Part shown: in pieces, positions 44,001-54,925 of the stretch | Numbering within the stretch: position 1 is the stretch's first letter | Layout of the letters: each line of letters begins with the position of its first letter | Source of the DNA: Toxonevra muliebris | Taxonomy: Eukaryota; Arthropoda; Insecta; Diptera; Pallopteridae | Length of the DNA: 64,000 nt | Direction of reading: 5' to 3' | Assembly (NCBI GenBank): GCA_963691655.1 | Contig: OY829329.1 | Coordinates: 20,474,708-20,538,707, forward strand | Translations under genes and position numbers: made by a program | The notes under the pieces: model-generated | What the model was told of the DNA's origin: nothing | Seen by the model: only the letters and a program-made list of their open reading frames with translations | Databases searched by the model: none

Positions 44001-45433
44001 TTTTCATGTTGGGTGCAGTTGGGTGGAGGAATCACGTGGTCATATGGAGCACTTGTACAACTTTAGCCGACATCACATGGGTATCAGTGGACAGGTATTG
44101 CAGAGTAGGTCAATCCTGCATTTTCAAAACATCTAACAGAATTACCGGATTGTCGTTAATTTCCGTTAAAAAATTTTCATGTTGGGTGCAGTTGGGTGGA
44201 GGAATCACGTGGTCATATGGAGCACTTGTACAACTTTAGCCGACATCACATGGGTATCAGTGGACAGGTATTGAAGAGTAGATCAATCCTGCATTTTCAA
44301 AACATCTAACAGAATTACCGGATTGTCGTTAATTTCCGTTAGAAAATTTTCATGTTGGGTGCAGCTGGGTGGAGGAATCAGGTGGTCATATGGAGCACTT
44401 GTACAACTTTAGCCGACATCACATGGGTATCAGTGGACAGGTATTGAAGAGTAGGTCAATCCTGCATTTTCAAAACATCTAACAGAATTACCGGATTGTC
44501 GTTAATTTCCGTTTGAAAATTTTCATGTTGGGTGCAGTTGGGTGGAGGAATCAGGTGGTCATATGGAGCACTTGTACAACTTTAGCCGACATCACATGGG
44601 TATCAGTGGACAGGTATTGAAGAGTAGATCAATCCTGCATTTTCAAAACATCTAACAGAATTACCGGATTGTCGTTAATTTCCGTTTGAAAATTTTCATG
44701 TTGGGTGCAGTTGGGTGGAGGAATCAGGTGGTCATATGGAGCACTTGTACAACTTTAGCCGACATCACATGGGTATCAGTGGACAGGTATTGAAGAGTAG
44801 ATCAATCCTGCATTTTCAAAACATCTAACAGAATTACCGGATTGTCGTTAATTTCCGTTTGAAAATTTTCATGTTGGGTGCAGCTGGGTGGAGGAATCAG
44901 GTGGTCGTATGGAGCACTTGTACAACTTTAGCCGACATCACATGGGTATCAGTGGACAGGTATTGAAGAGTAGATCAATCCTGCATTTTCAAAACATCTA
45001 ACAGAATTACCGGATTGTCGTTAATTTCCGTTTGAAAATTTTCATGTTGGGTGCAGTTGGGTGGAGGAATCAGGTGGTCATATGGAGCACTTGTACAACT
45101 TTAGCCGACATCACATGGGTATCAGTGGACAGGTATTGAAGAGTAGATCAATCCTGCATTTTCAAAACATCTAACAGAATTACCGGATTGTCGTTGATTT
45201 CCGTTTGAAAATTTTCATGTTGGCTGCAGTTGGGTGGAGGAATCAGGTGGTCATATGGAGCACTTGTACAACTTTAGCCGACATCACATGGGTATCAGTG
45301 GACAGGTATTGAACAGTAGATCAATCCTGCATTTTCAAAACATCTAACAGAATACCGGATTGTCGTTAATTTCCGTTAGAAAATTTTCATGTTGGGTGCA
45401 GCTGGGTGGAGGAATCAGGTGGTCATATGGAGC
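41060..45433 (+). repeat. 173-bp satellite array, 25 monomers, open at an assembly gap
   Basis: The anchor GAATCAGGTGG recurs every 173 bp from 41088 (41088, 41261, 41434, 41607, 41780, 41953 and so on) to 45412, with one 172-bp unit near 45350 caused by a single T loss. Monomers are very similar; variation is confined to a few sites such as CAGGTGG/CACGTGG, GTAGATC/GTAGGTC, the CCGTTAGAA/CCGTTTGAA/CCGTTAAAA block, and TTGGGTGCAGT/TTGGCTGCAGC. The first monomer is degenerate at its left edge. The right edge is not seen because a run of N begins inside a monomer. Frames such as 42795-43028 are satellite, not genes. Confidence 0.97.
42126..44547 (+). repeat. Higher-order repeat: two copies of a 7-monomer (1211-bp) block
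   Basis: Scoring the variable sites monomer by monomer, units starting at 42126, 42299, 42472, 42645, 42818 and 42991 match those at 43337, 43510, 43683, 43856, 44029 and 44202 in every diagnostic site. This includes the rare CAGGTATTGCAGAGTAGG variant found only at about 42880 and 44091. The lag is exactly 1211 bp = 7 x 173. The seventh unit (43164) matches the unit at 41953 except for one base and not the one at 44375, so the block edge is about there. This means segmental unequal exchange acted on a multimer. Confidence 0.9.
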
Positions 45434-45633
45434 NNNNNNNNNNNNNNNNNNNNNNNNNNNNNNNNNNNNNNNNNNNNNNNNNNNNNNNNNNNNNNNNNNN
45501 NNNNNNNNNNNNNNNNNNNNNNNNNNNNNNNNNNNNNNNNNNNNNNNNNNNNNNNNNNNNNNNNNNNNNNNNNNNNNNNNNNNNNNNNNNNNNNNNNNNN
45601 NNNNNNNNNNNNNNNNNNNNNNNNNNNNNNNNN
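45434..45633. other. Assembly gap (200 N)
   Basis: A run of exactly 200 N interrupts the satellite and joins it to a different short-unit array. A round 200 suggests a placeholder, so the true amount of satellite is unknown. Frames crossing it are artefacts. Confidence 0.97.
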
Positions 45634-45639
45634 CAGCAT

Positions 45640-48130
45640 CAGTAAAAAAATGTATGTCAAAATTAAACCAAAACACAAATCAGATAAAATTCAGACTAAA
45701 ATTCAAACCAAAATTCAGACCAAATTCAGATTAAAATTCAAACCAAAATTCAAACTAAAATTCAGATCAAAATTTTTACCAAAATTCAAACCAAATTTAG
45801 ACTAAAATTCAAACAAAAATTGCCACCAAATTCAGACTAAAATTCGGACCAAATTCAGACCAAAATTCAGATTAAAATTCAAACCAAAATTCAGACTAAA
45901 TTCAGGCTGAAATTCAAACCAAAACCCCTACCAAATTCAGAATAAAATATAGAATAAAATTCAGATAAAAATTCAAACCAAAATTCAGATTAAAATTCAC
46001 ACCAAATTCAAACTAAAACTCAGATCGAATTTAGACCATTTCACCAAAATTCAAACCAAATTCAGACCACAATGCAGATCAAAATTTAGACCAAAATTCA
46101 GACTAAAATTTAAACCAAAATTCAGACCATAATTCATACTAAAACTCACATTAAATTTAAACCAAAGTTCAGACCAAATTCAGACAAGAACTCAGATCAA
46201 AATTCAGACCACATTTAGACTAAAATTTAAACCAAAATTCAGACCAAAATTCAATCCAAATTCAGACTAAAATTCACACCAAATTCAAACCGAAATTCAG
46301 ACCAAATTTAGCTTTTAGTCTAATTTAAACCAAAACTCAGACCAAATTCAAACCAAAGTTCAGCCCAAATTCAGATCGAAATTCAGACCACATTCAGCCT
46401 AAAATTTAAACTAAAATTCAGACCAAAATTCCGACCAAATTCAGACTAAAATTCAAAACAAAACTCCTACCAAATTCAGAATCAAATTTAAACCAAAATT
46501 CAAACCGAACTCAGACCAAATTCAGGCCAAAATTCAAACCAAAATTCAGACCAAAATTCAGACCACAATTCAAACCAGAATTCAGACCAAATTCAGACTT
46601 AAATTCAGACCGAATTCAAACCAGAATTCGGATAAAATTCAGATTTAAATTCAAACCAAAAATCCGACCAAAATTCAAACTAAAATTCAGATAAAAATTT
46701 TGACCAAAATTCAAACCAAATTTAGACTAAAATTCAAACCAAAATTGCCACCAAATTTAGACCAAAATTCAGATTAAAATTCAAACCAAAATTCAGACTA
46801 AATTCAGGCTGAAATTCAAACCAAAACCCCTACCAAATTCAGAATAAAATTTAGATCAAAATTCAAACTAAAACTCAGATCGAATTAAGACTAAAATTCA
46901 AACCAAATTCAGACCACAATGCAGATTAAAATTTAGACCAAAATTCAGACTAAAATTTAAACCAAAATTCATACCACAATTCATACTAAAACTCACATTA
47001 AATTTAAACCAAAGTTTAGACCAAATTCAGACAAGAACTCAGATCAAAATTCAGACCACATTCAGACTAAAATTTAAACCAAAATTCAGACCAAAATTCA
47101 ATCCAAATTCAGACTAAAATTCAGACCAAATTCAGCTTTTAGTCTAATTTAAACCAAAACTCAGACCAAATTCAGGCCAAAATTCAAACCAAAGTTCAGC
47201 CCAAATTCAGATCGAAATTCAGGCCACATTCAGACTAAAATTTAAACCAAAACTCCTACCAAATTCGGAATAAAATTTAAACCAAAATTTAAACCGAACT
47301 CAGACCAGAATTCAGACCAAATTCAGACCGAATTCAAACCAAAATTCAGACCAAAATACAGACCGAGTTTAAACCAGAATTCAGATTTAAATTCAGACTA
47401 AATCTAGACTAAAATTCAAAGCAAATTCAGACCAAAATTCATACTAAAATTCAGATCGAAATTCACACCAAATCCAGACTTAAATTCAGACCAAAATTCA
47501 GATCAAAATTCAGACCAAAATTCAGATCAAAATTCTGACCAAAATTCATACCAGAATTCAGACCAAATTCAGACTTAAATTCAGCCCAATTTTCAGACCT
47601 AATTCAGACTAAAATTCAAACCAAAATTAAGATTAAATTTCAAACCAAATTTCAGCCCAAATTCAGACTAAAACTCAAACCAAAACTCCTACCAAATTCA
47701 GAATAAAATTTAAACAAAAATTCAAACCGAAATCAGACCAAAATTCAGACCAAATTCAGGCCAAAATTCAAACCAAAATTCAGACCAAAATTCAGACCAT
47801 AATTCAAACCAGAATTCAGACCAAATTCAGACTTAAAATCAGACCGAATTCAAACAAAAATTCAGACCAAAATACAGACCGAATTCAAACCAGAATTCAG
47901 ATAAATTTCAGCAAATTCAGACCAAAATTCATACTAAAATTCAGACCAAATTCAGACTTAAATTCAGACCAAAATTCATATCAAAATTCAGACCAAAATT
48001 CATACCAGAATTCAGACCAAATTCAGACCAAAATTTTGACTGAAACTCAAACCGGAACAGAGACTAAAATTTAGCTAAAACTTAGGCCGATATTTAGACC
48101 AAAACTCAGTTTAAAAATTAAACTAAGCCG
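45640..48130 (+). repeat. ~2.5 kb degenerate array of AAATTCAGACCA-type units
   Basis: The whole stretch is built from short variants AAATTCAGACC, AAAATTCAAACC and AAATTTAGACTAA in changing order, with units of about 11-14 bp. Rare landmark words recur at long distance: ATTGCCACCAAATT at about 45819 and 46744, CCAAAACCCCTACC at about 45919 and 46821, and GCTTTTAGTCTAATTTAAAC at 46311 and 47135. Thus a larger block of about 0.8-0.9 kb has itself been duplicated at least once. It contains no gene; the Lys/Phe-rich frames across it are by-products. Confidence 0.93.
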
Positions 48131-48245
48131 ATTGAAACTCAGATTAAAATCCATAAATGCGAAGAACTCTCACGCAACCCCTTGTATAAAATCAGATAAT
48201 TCAAAATATAGGATATGGCATAGACTAACCCAGAAAAAAATTCAG
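48131..48245. other. Array edge
   Basis: The short-unit array fades out here into ordinary AT-rich sequence before the foldback structure. Confidence 0.4.
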
Positions 48246-48700
48246 AACTAACTACTACTACTAACCGACTGCTACAGTTGTGGATTAGTGCTTAACCGGA
48301 CATTGGAAAAACAGCCCTTAGTGTATCTAATAAACGGTTCGCAGTATAAAGATTTTAAAAGGTTATAAGCATTGACATTCTTAGGAGAGGGCTGCAGTCT
48401 CTGGGTTTGCTATTGGTGCCAAGAACTCTTACTCTTAGCTAGATTAGAAGATGATCCCTACGGACGCATTAAAGCCGAGTTAGCTTGTTGTAATGTCACG
48501 TAATTTTTAATTTAGTCCACCCCTTCCCCTTAAGAACCCAGAAAACTAGGCAGAGTTAGTTGTAGATCTTAGCAGTTCTGACCCTAAGGGTCATTTTCTC
48601 AATATCCGGTTAAGCACTAATCCGAACCGACGGTTAGCAGTAGTAGTTAGTTTTGATTAGTGCTTAACCGAACATTGAAAAAACGGTTGTAAGTCTAATA
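48246..48700. mobile_element. Foldback/inverted-repeat element with a third direct copy
   Basis: A perfect 19-bp inverted pair, GGATTAGTGCTTAACCGGA at 48282-48300 and its complement at 48605-48623, extends on both sides with mismatches. Outer parts (AACTAACTACTACT...TAACCG at 48246-48267 against the complement of about 48631-48653) bring each arm to about 60 bp. Immediately outside the right arm a direct third copy, GATTAGTGCTTAACCG then ACATTG, lies at 48655-48676. The spacer of about 300 bp has no coding motif. No clear target duplication. Confidence 0.65.
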
Positions 48701-48704
48701 TATC

Positions 48705-50575
48705 ATTAGAGAGGCAAAAAAATAAATAAATAAAAAATCTGAACTTTTCTATAACTAGCCAAAGCTGGATAGAAACAAAGATAGTGAAAAATAGTATCTG
48801 TCTCCTTCCAACCTTTCGTTCGTTTTATAAATCCTGCAAAAGTTATTCGGTCTATGAGACAATCATTCCCACAACTTTGTTTATGGGTCTCCTAACTAAT
48901 GAAATTAGTTACTTAGAGCGTTTGGAGTTATATTCTGACACTTCTTATTCCAGCCTTTATTAGATCCTAAGACATTCGTAAAGAAAAGAATCAGCTATAA
49001 ACTAAAGAGTCAGTCGCAAAATATTTCCGGAAATTTAATTTTAATTCTAAATTTAAGTTCTCTAAATATTATTCAAAATTAAATATTAAAAATGCAAGGT
49101 CTAAAATCATAAATGCAAAACTCTTAAAACAAACGTGAACACTATAAAAATAAACAATGACATTGCAAAAGAGAATCTAAAACACAAAATCATAAAAAAT
49201 AAATAATAATAACAAAAAAAAAAAACAAATTTTTGAACGCCTCAACATATGCGAACATTTCAGTAAAAGTACACAAAAAATGCATACTCTGTTTATTTGA
49301 ATGTTTCTATGTTATGTATGTATGTTTGTGTGTGTGTGTGTGTGTGTGTTTTGTATCTTGTGTTATGAAGTAAAAGTTGCCACTTGCATTTTATTATTCA
49401 TGATAAAAGAAACCCAGTGGCAGCAAAAACAGCAATAACAAACAGCTGCAGCAATTGTTGCAACTTTTATGGCTCAACACAAGCTCAACTAGTGTAGTTG
49501 AAAGCAGCACATGAAGCATATAAATCAGGAGGCACATATACATACAGATAAACATACATATGTACAAATGTACATACACATATATGCATATTTGAATACT
49601 TGTTTATTTGTATATGTGCATGCAACTGCAGCTTTAGCGATATTTTCTGCAGCTATAATTTTTATATCCTCTTGAAAGCAAAAACAAACAAAAATAAAAT
49701 AAAACAGAATTGTGGATTGCTACTTTTATTTTTCTTTTTTCAAACCAAAACACACATACATATGTAAATATTAAATTGCACAAAATGTTGTGTAGTAGTT
49801 TTTATAAAAATAAACTCAAATTTGAGAACCATTAAGGTGCTATAAATTATTTAAAGTATTTAAATTGCATGAGAGTGCAAGTCAATTTTGTTTTTACTAC
49901 AAAATTTAGAATTCTTTTAAACTCTTTATATGAAACAAAAAACATGAGAAAAATTCAAGAAAGTGTGGAAAATTTCATAAGAAAATCATGTTACTTTCTT
50001 TGTTTAATATTTACAGAAAAGAAAGTGTATGAAATTTCAATTCGATTTCTATTTTTTCTTTTTTTTTCAGTTGGTGAAAATGAAAGTGTTTCAAATTGCT
50101 GCAAGTTATTGTTGTTGCACACAAAATGCAGACAGCTTTTTCTTTATTTCAACTTTCAAAAATTATTTAGTATTCCACAAAATATTTCTTTTCCTTTTGT
50201 CTATTTGTGATTGTAAATGTATTTTGTATAAATGTTGTGGCACAAGTGAAGAGTTTATTTCACCTTCAAGTATTGGTTTCTGAATAGTTTGGCGAAAAAA
50301 AAACTTGAATAAAATTAACGATAGTAAGATTGAAATACTTTTGAAAAATATAACTCAGAGTTGCATGTGTAACTGCACAACATGCAGTCACATGCAACTC
50401 TGTATATCTGGGGAACCATAGAAAAGAAGACAATGAATATTTGTGTGTGAAGGCGGTTTATTAGTGGTTTTTGTTTCATAATATGTCTGTTCTAGGAAAG
50501 TGGGCGTGGCATCTCTACTTTTGACAAAATGCTTGAAACGGCATATCCGGAAGAACCATATCAATGAAGAGTACT
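48705..50575. other. AT-rich stretch without recognised genes
   Basis: A (GT)n run lies at 49326-49348 and a poly(A)-rich patch at 49210-49225. The overlapping frames 49869-50210 and 50029-50283 are hydrophobic/Phe-rich and lack motifs. The inverted words AGAGTTGCATGTG (about 50355) and CACATGCAACTCTG (about 50390) form a short hairpin. Confidence 0.45.
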
Positions 50576-50579
50576 ATTA

Positions 50580-51343
50580 GGTGTACAACTTTGCTTTCGC
50601 CGTTTTTTTTTTCTGGAATTAAAAGCTTTATTGTCAAAAAATACTTACAGATGTATTATTCAAAGTACTGTCCCTCGCAAGAGACAACTTTCGCCCATTT
50701 CTCTGGCAATTTTTGGATCCCATTTCGAAAAGAGGAGGCGTCTTTTGATCCGACCCATGATTGGATCCAATTTTCGACTTCCTCGTACGATCGAAAATGT
50801 TGATCCGCCAGGCCGTGCGCCAACGAACGAAACAGATGGTAGTCAGAAAGAGTGATGTCTGGGTAGTACGGCAGGTGGGGCAAGACCTTCCGTTTCACTA
50901 TTTCCAAATATGTCTGGACCACTTTTGCGACGTGTGGCCGAGCATTGTCATGCTGGAGGATGAGGTGGTTCTCTTGGTGCTGTGGCCGTTTTTCCTTCAA
51001 TGCCAGACTCAAATGCATCAATTGCATTCGGTACCGATCTTCTGTGATGGTTTCACTCGGTTTCAGTAGCTCGTAGCTCGAGCCTCAGCTGTAGTTTTTT
51101 TTTTCAAAGGGAAGCAAAAGATCAAAACTTTCCCCAAATGACGACTCGATTTGACTAGACTCGAAAACAGACATTTTGATTCGAGAATAATTTAAAAATG
51201 CAAACAACTTTCACTAATGCGGCGATGACGATACGTTGACAGATGTCCAAACTCACTTTACGACAATTTTGATCTACGTATTTGGACCAGCCCTCACCGA
51301 TGAAGCCATCTATCGGAAAACAACAGAAACAAAATTGTACACC
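50580..51343 (-). mobile_element. Internally deleted mariner transposon (764 bp) with both ends
   Basis: The left end GGTGTACAACTTTGCTTT (50580) and the right end, complemented, GGTGTACAATTTTGTTTC from 51343 are terminal inverted repeats. TA at 50578-50579 and 51344-51345. The transposase inside lacks its middle. A different family from the two mariners with TTGGGAGTATG ends. Confidence 0.88.
50656..51172 (-). pseudogene. Mariner (DD34D) transposase, N- and C-terminal parts joined by deletion
   Basis: A Met at about 51172 starts MSVFESSQIESSFGESFDLL; a frame change gives SNRVVIWGKF and KKKTTAEA, a damaged form of the N-terminal HLREVL..KKTAAEA helix. The sequence then jumps straight to SYELLKPSETITEDRYRMQL, so about 130 residues including the first catalytic Asp are missing. 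The C-terminal frame is well preserved (51027-50656): LILQHDNARPHVAKVVQTYL (second Asp), PYYPDITLSDYHLFRSLAHG (third Asp), and terminus WAKVVSCEGQYFE. One stop lies near the junction. The retained ends could be moved only by a transposase supplied elsewhere. Confidence 0.88.
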
Positions 51344-51382
51344 TAAGTGGCTGTTCACACGGGCGCAACCATGAACGTCTAT

Positions 51383-51454
51383 CTGAAAGAAAGAGGTAGA
51401 AACTCTACTGTCTTTTGCTAACTACCTATTTTTCTACCTCTCTCTTTCAAACAG
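51383..51454. repeat. Imperfect hairpin
   Basis: CTGAAAGAAAGAGGTAGAAA (51383-51402) is followed 28 bases later by an inverted partner, TTTCTACCTCTCTCTTTCAA then ACAG (51431-51454). The pairing is imperfect but continuous. Lies just outside the deleted mariner. Confidence 0.6.
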
Positions 51455-51559
51455 CCATTCATGCTTGCCCCCTAATGCTTGCCACTAATACTACTACTAA
51501 CATTATTTTTTCCTAAGTGAAGCATAGAGCCTCAACAATTAACTTAAATCTAACGTTGT

Positions 51560-51800
51560 TATGGGCATTTATATCGCTCCAAGAATAGTTGGCATGGTTT
51601 GCCTCCAGGTCATAGCTGGTTCCCTTTGACGTCTGCAATCTTGTGGATTCTACTGAAGCGCTTGGCATACGATATTGCTGCTAGGTCGTCTCAGCATGTG
51701 TCTGATCCAGTTCCATTTGCGATGCCGTAAGTCATTGATGACTTGTAGCTGTTCAGTGCTCTCCTAGAGGTCTATTTTCGAAATAAACTGGGCCACCAAA
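51560..51800 (-). pseudogene. RTE-type non-LTR C-terminal fragment
   Basis: The minus strand reads LQVINDLRHRKWNWIRHMLR and RPSSNIVCQALQ, a stop, then NPQDCRRQREPAMTWRQTMP. This is the C-terminal signature following the RT domain of RTE-like elements, whose usual form is RRRKWKWIGHTLRK ... ALEWNPQGKRKRGRP. The RT core is not present upstream, where the strand runs into unrelated DNA about 51800. One stop is visible. Confidence 0.65.
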
Positions 51801-51927
51801 TGCTCACAATCCTTCTTAAGCAGCGATTGATGAAAACTTGAAGTCAAGCACTACTTAAGTTTTGGCTGTAGCAATGAAAAAACCGAAATTAATTTTTGAA
51901 AACGGCTTTAGGAAGATTTAGACAGTT

Positions 51928-52516
51928 TTACATCTGTTTAAACCAATTGTCGAAACAGTTTTTCCATTCCTCTTGAGACACCTCCAAAACGGCTTCTTCG
52001 AGTGTTGCAAATCGTTGTCCAAAGTTTTTTTTTTCTTTGATGTCGGGGAACAAAAATAAATCATTGGGTGCCAAATGAGGACTGTACAGCGGATGATCTA
52101 TCAATTCTATGTTTTGAGTCAAAAATTCCGGTGTTTGATGATGAAGAATGATTCGATGACGTTTGCTTTTTTTCCTCAATTCACCAAATGGTATACACCA
52201 AATGGTTGTATACCATTCAGAAGTGATCGTTCTACGTTGCTCAAGTGGTACCGTGGCCACATGACCTGTTTTCGAAAGAAATCATCGACCATTTGCTTCA
52301 CAGTGCTTCGAGCACTCGAACTCTTGTTGGAATTGGCTCATTTTGAAACGCCCATACAGTGGACTGCTGTTTACTTTCTGGCTCATACTCATAGATCCAT
52401 AGATTCGTCATCTTTTGACCCACCGCGTTATATTTTTTTATCATTTTCTTACACCAACCAACACAAGCCTTTTTCTGGACATTGCTCAATGTATGTGGGA
52501 TCTGCATTCTTAACAC
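51928..52516 (-). pseudogene. Mariner (DD34D) transposase fossil, second family
   Basis: The minus-strand N-side frame (52516-52298) reads KACVGWCKKMIKKYNAVGQK and NLWIYEYEPESKQQSTVWAF. The family form TGDESWIY has lost its catalytic Asp region here. The next frame (52260-51928) reads ATVPLEQRRTITSEWYTTIW, HRIILHHQTPEFLTQNIELI (second Asp replaced by Gln), HPLYSPHLAPNDLFLFPDIK (SPD is now SPH, last Asp kept) and EEWKNCFDNWFKQM with TAA at 51928-51930. This is the mariner type with PPYSPDLAPNDFFLFP and QKCFDNWFKRM, common in insects. The amino-terminal DNA-binding half is absent. End repeats not found. Confidence 0.8.
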
Positions 52517-52559
52517 GAAATTTTTCTTGTTTTTTTTTAGGAAAAAATTGCATTTAAAG

Positions 52560-53325
52560 TTTTCGATGATCTACCGCTCCGTAGAATGCAACAACTACAA
52601 ATAATCTCCTATTGGGAAGAGTTAATGAGATACCATTATGATTTTTTTAACCATGGTTAATCATTAAATAAAAGTTAGTTCAATGGTGAAATCATGTATA
52701 AGATGATAACAAAATTACAACAATTTCACCTTGGTAAAAACAACATATCTTTGTTGTTGCGACCATAATGGCGGCATGCAGAGAATATCAAAATGGAGAA
52801 AAACATAAACAAACAATCAAAAGTAAACAATGATTTTGACAGCCTGTGGTATTGACCATGAAAATAGAAGAAGGAGTTGCTGATAACTTCACCTGGTATA
52901 AATTCACCTTAGTTAGTTCTAACTCGATTTTTTTTTTTTTTTTTTGGATTATGACAGTCTTGTAGAAAACGAACGATATGTAATCGTTTAACTGCAGTTT
53001 TTCTTTTTGCTTTCATTCTATTCGTGGTGATTTTGTTGATGCCGTCATGCATGTTTGACCCTAGGTGGATGGTGAGAAATTTTGAAAATATTTTTAGCTC
53101 AAGTTTTATATTATTCTTCTCATACCAAATTTCAACACAATACCATCAAAATCTTTAAGGTTATTTTGCTGTTTCCCTTTAAGGCGCCCTCAAGCGGCTG
53201 AATTTAAAATGTTTGTATAATCTATGTTGTAAAGCACATTAAGAATAATATCTGTACCAAATTAATTTTAATATGTTCAACAAATACTGAGCTATGGCGA
53301 AACAATAATTTAATTTACTTGGAAG
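52560..53325. other. AT-rich stretch without recognised genes
   Basis: Contains TTCACCTTGGTAAAA (about 52726) and ATTCACCTTAGTTAG (about 52902) and a TTAACCATGGTTAA palindrome at about 52648, which could be remains of a small inverted element. A poly(T) of about 20 lies at 52929-52946. No gene recognised. Confidence 0.35.
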
Positions 53326-53550
53326 ATGCCCTCTAACGAAGAAATTCAGAAGTTTTATATCGCTAAAGTTTATTTTGGCTCTAGGAACTATCCCTATAAA
53401 AAATGTCAATGTACATTGGTTCAACAGTTTCAGAGCATATTCGGAACAAATATAAATTACAACACGAACGATAAGAATAAAATATCTTTGCGAATCGAGA
53501 AATTTGCTTTAAAATGGCATTCATTTGTTAATACATATTTTCTTTTATAA
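53326..53550 (+). pseudogene. Possible helix-turn-helix N-terminus of a mariner-superfamily transposase
   Basis: A 74-codon frame begins MPSNEEIQKFYIAKVYFGSR, then YPYKKCQCTLVQQFQSIFGT and KISLRIEKF. The order of an opening helix, FYIAKVYFGS, QQFQSIFG and RIEKF resembles the N-terminal DNA-binding domain seen at 34827 (LKIIKNYYRNSE ... PTFGINN ... IVDKFE). No catalytic domain follows; the next 1.2 kb has nothing recognisable. It could be an unrelated small gene, but no promoter or splice signal supports that. Confidence 0.35.
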
Positions 53551-54795
53551 ATACATATTTTGAGTTAAAACCAAATGGTTTTTATTTATAGTAACTCGAG
53601 TTTTATTTTTGAAAATTTCAACAACAAAAATTGTATAGTTTACGCAAATAAATCAAGTGTGTAATTTAAAATCTGAATTGATAAATACCTGTTATGGTTT
53701 CGTTTCCTTTTGTATAATGTATGAACTGCAGTTTTTATTTTGTATAAATTCATGTTTAATTGCATAGGTTACGTTACATTTATATATTTCAAAATAAATA
53801 TATTTTAATATTGTCTTTATTTATAAATTTTATTTACAAATCCGCAAAGATTTATATTGATGTGTAAACATTTTAGCTCACGGTATGGGCAAAATTTCAA
53901 AAGTGTAAAATGTAAGAACAACTGTATCGTAAGATGTAAGATAACTGTAACGTCCAGTTCCCGTCTCGCTCACACTACTGCGCGACATGACTGTGCTACT
54001 CTAAACAACAAAGAGAAGAAGTGAGGGAGAAATTAAAATACAAGCGGAGTTTGTTTGTTTATGTTTCGATCAATTTACTCACTCATATATGTACATACAA
54101 AAACAAAATGTGTGTGTACATTTATTCGTGGCAGAATTATTTGTTGGTGTTGAACGTGTGGAGATCGACTATACCATACAAGCAGAGAAGTCGCCGTAGC
54201 AAACACAAGCGTTTGATAGGTTAGTTAGATTGGATTAAAATTAAATATTTTTTAAAATATAAAAACAATACAAAATGATAATAATAAAGAATCTAGGTTT
54301 CAATAAATGTATAAACAAAATGTAGTAATAATGATAGCAAACCACGACATTATAAAAATTTTGCTTTGTGCATTAACCTTAGAAAGGCAACACTTTTTTT
54401 ATCTATGTAAATAGCAAAAATGTTAAACAGAAAAAATCAAACTTATTTATTATAAAATCACTTATTTACTTCAAAGAAAATACAGTGTTTATTATTTTTA
54501 TTAAATGCAGTTAAGGCAAATCTCTTTGCGGTGCTTTTAAAAAGTAGTGGGGTAACTGATCACCTCTGTTGCTTTTCTAAGGTTAAATGCGGAAAGCACT
54601 TATCGTCGCCTGAGAATTGATTTGGCGTATGTGTGTACAAACTCATATATCTATACGACGTTATGTAAAATTTTCAAATCGACAAGAAGAAAAACTAAAA
54701 GCGCGAAAAAAAATATGCAATTGCCGTTGCATATATGCGAGCATATAGTGCCTGATGCATTGAGTAAAAGAAAAATGATTCAACTACAACATATC
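53551..54795. other. AT-rich stretch without recognised genes
   Basis: Only short frames (54021-54224, 54622-54939), none with a motif; the second runs across the neighbouring MITE. Poly(A/T)-rich throughout. Confidence 0.45.
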
Positions 54796-54924
54796 AGCCC
54801 TATTCACTATTTGGTGCACATGCAAAATATTTCTGTTGTCACAACAACAAATACATACGATATGGAACAAAAATTTGCATTTGCATTGATGCAAGGCCAT
54901 TTGCAATTTATAGTGAATTGGGCT
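54796..54924. mobile_element. Short MITE, copy 1 (129 bp)
   Basis: Begins AGCCCTATTCACTAT and ends with the inverted ATAGTGAATTGGGCT. The interior shares blocks with copy 2 at 55328-55452: AAATATTT, GTTGTCACAACAA versus GCTATCACAACAA, ACGATATG versus GCGATATG, and AAAATTTGCATTTG. No coding capacity. The target duplication is not clear. Confidence 0.85.
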
Positions 54925-54925
54925 A

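Noticed and set aside
42795..44239. Identical 77-codon frames at 42795 and 44006
   Set aside because: They are spaced 1211 bp apart and are read through satellite monomers; the identity comes from the higher-order repeat, not from a conserved gene.
41060..45433. CRISPR-like reading of regularly spaced repeats
   Set aside because: The repeats are contiguous 173-bp monomers with no unique spacers, in animal DNA.
45344..45805. Several long frames crossing 45434-45633
   Set aside because: They cross a run of 200 N and then a low-complexity array; not real coding.
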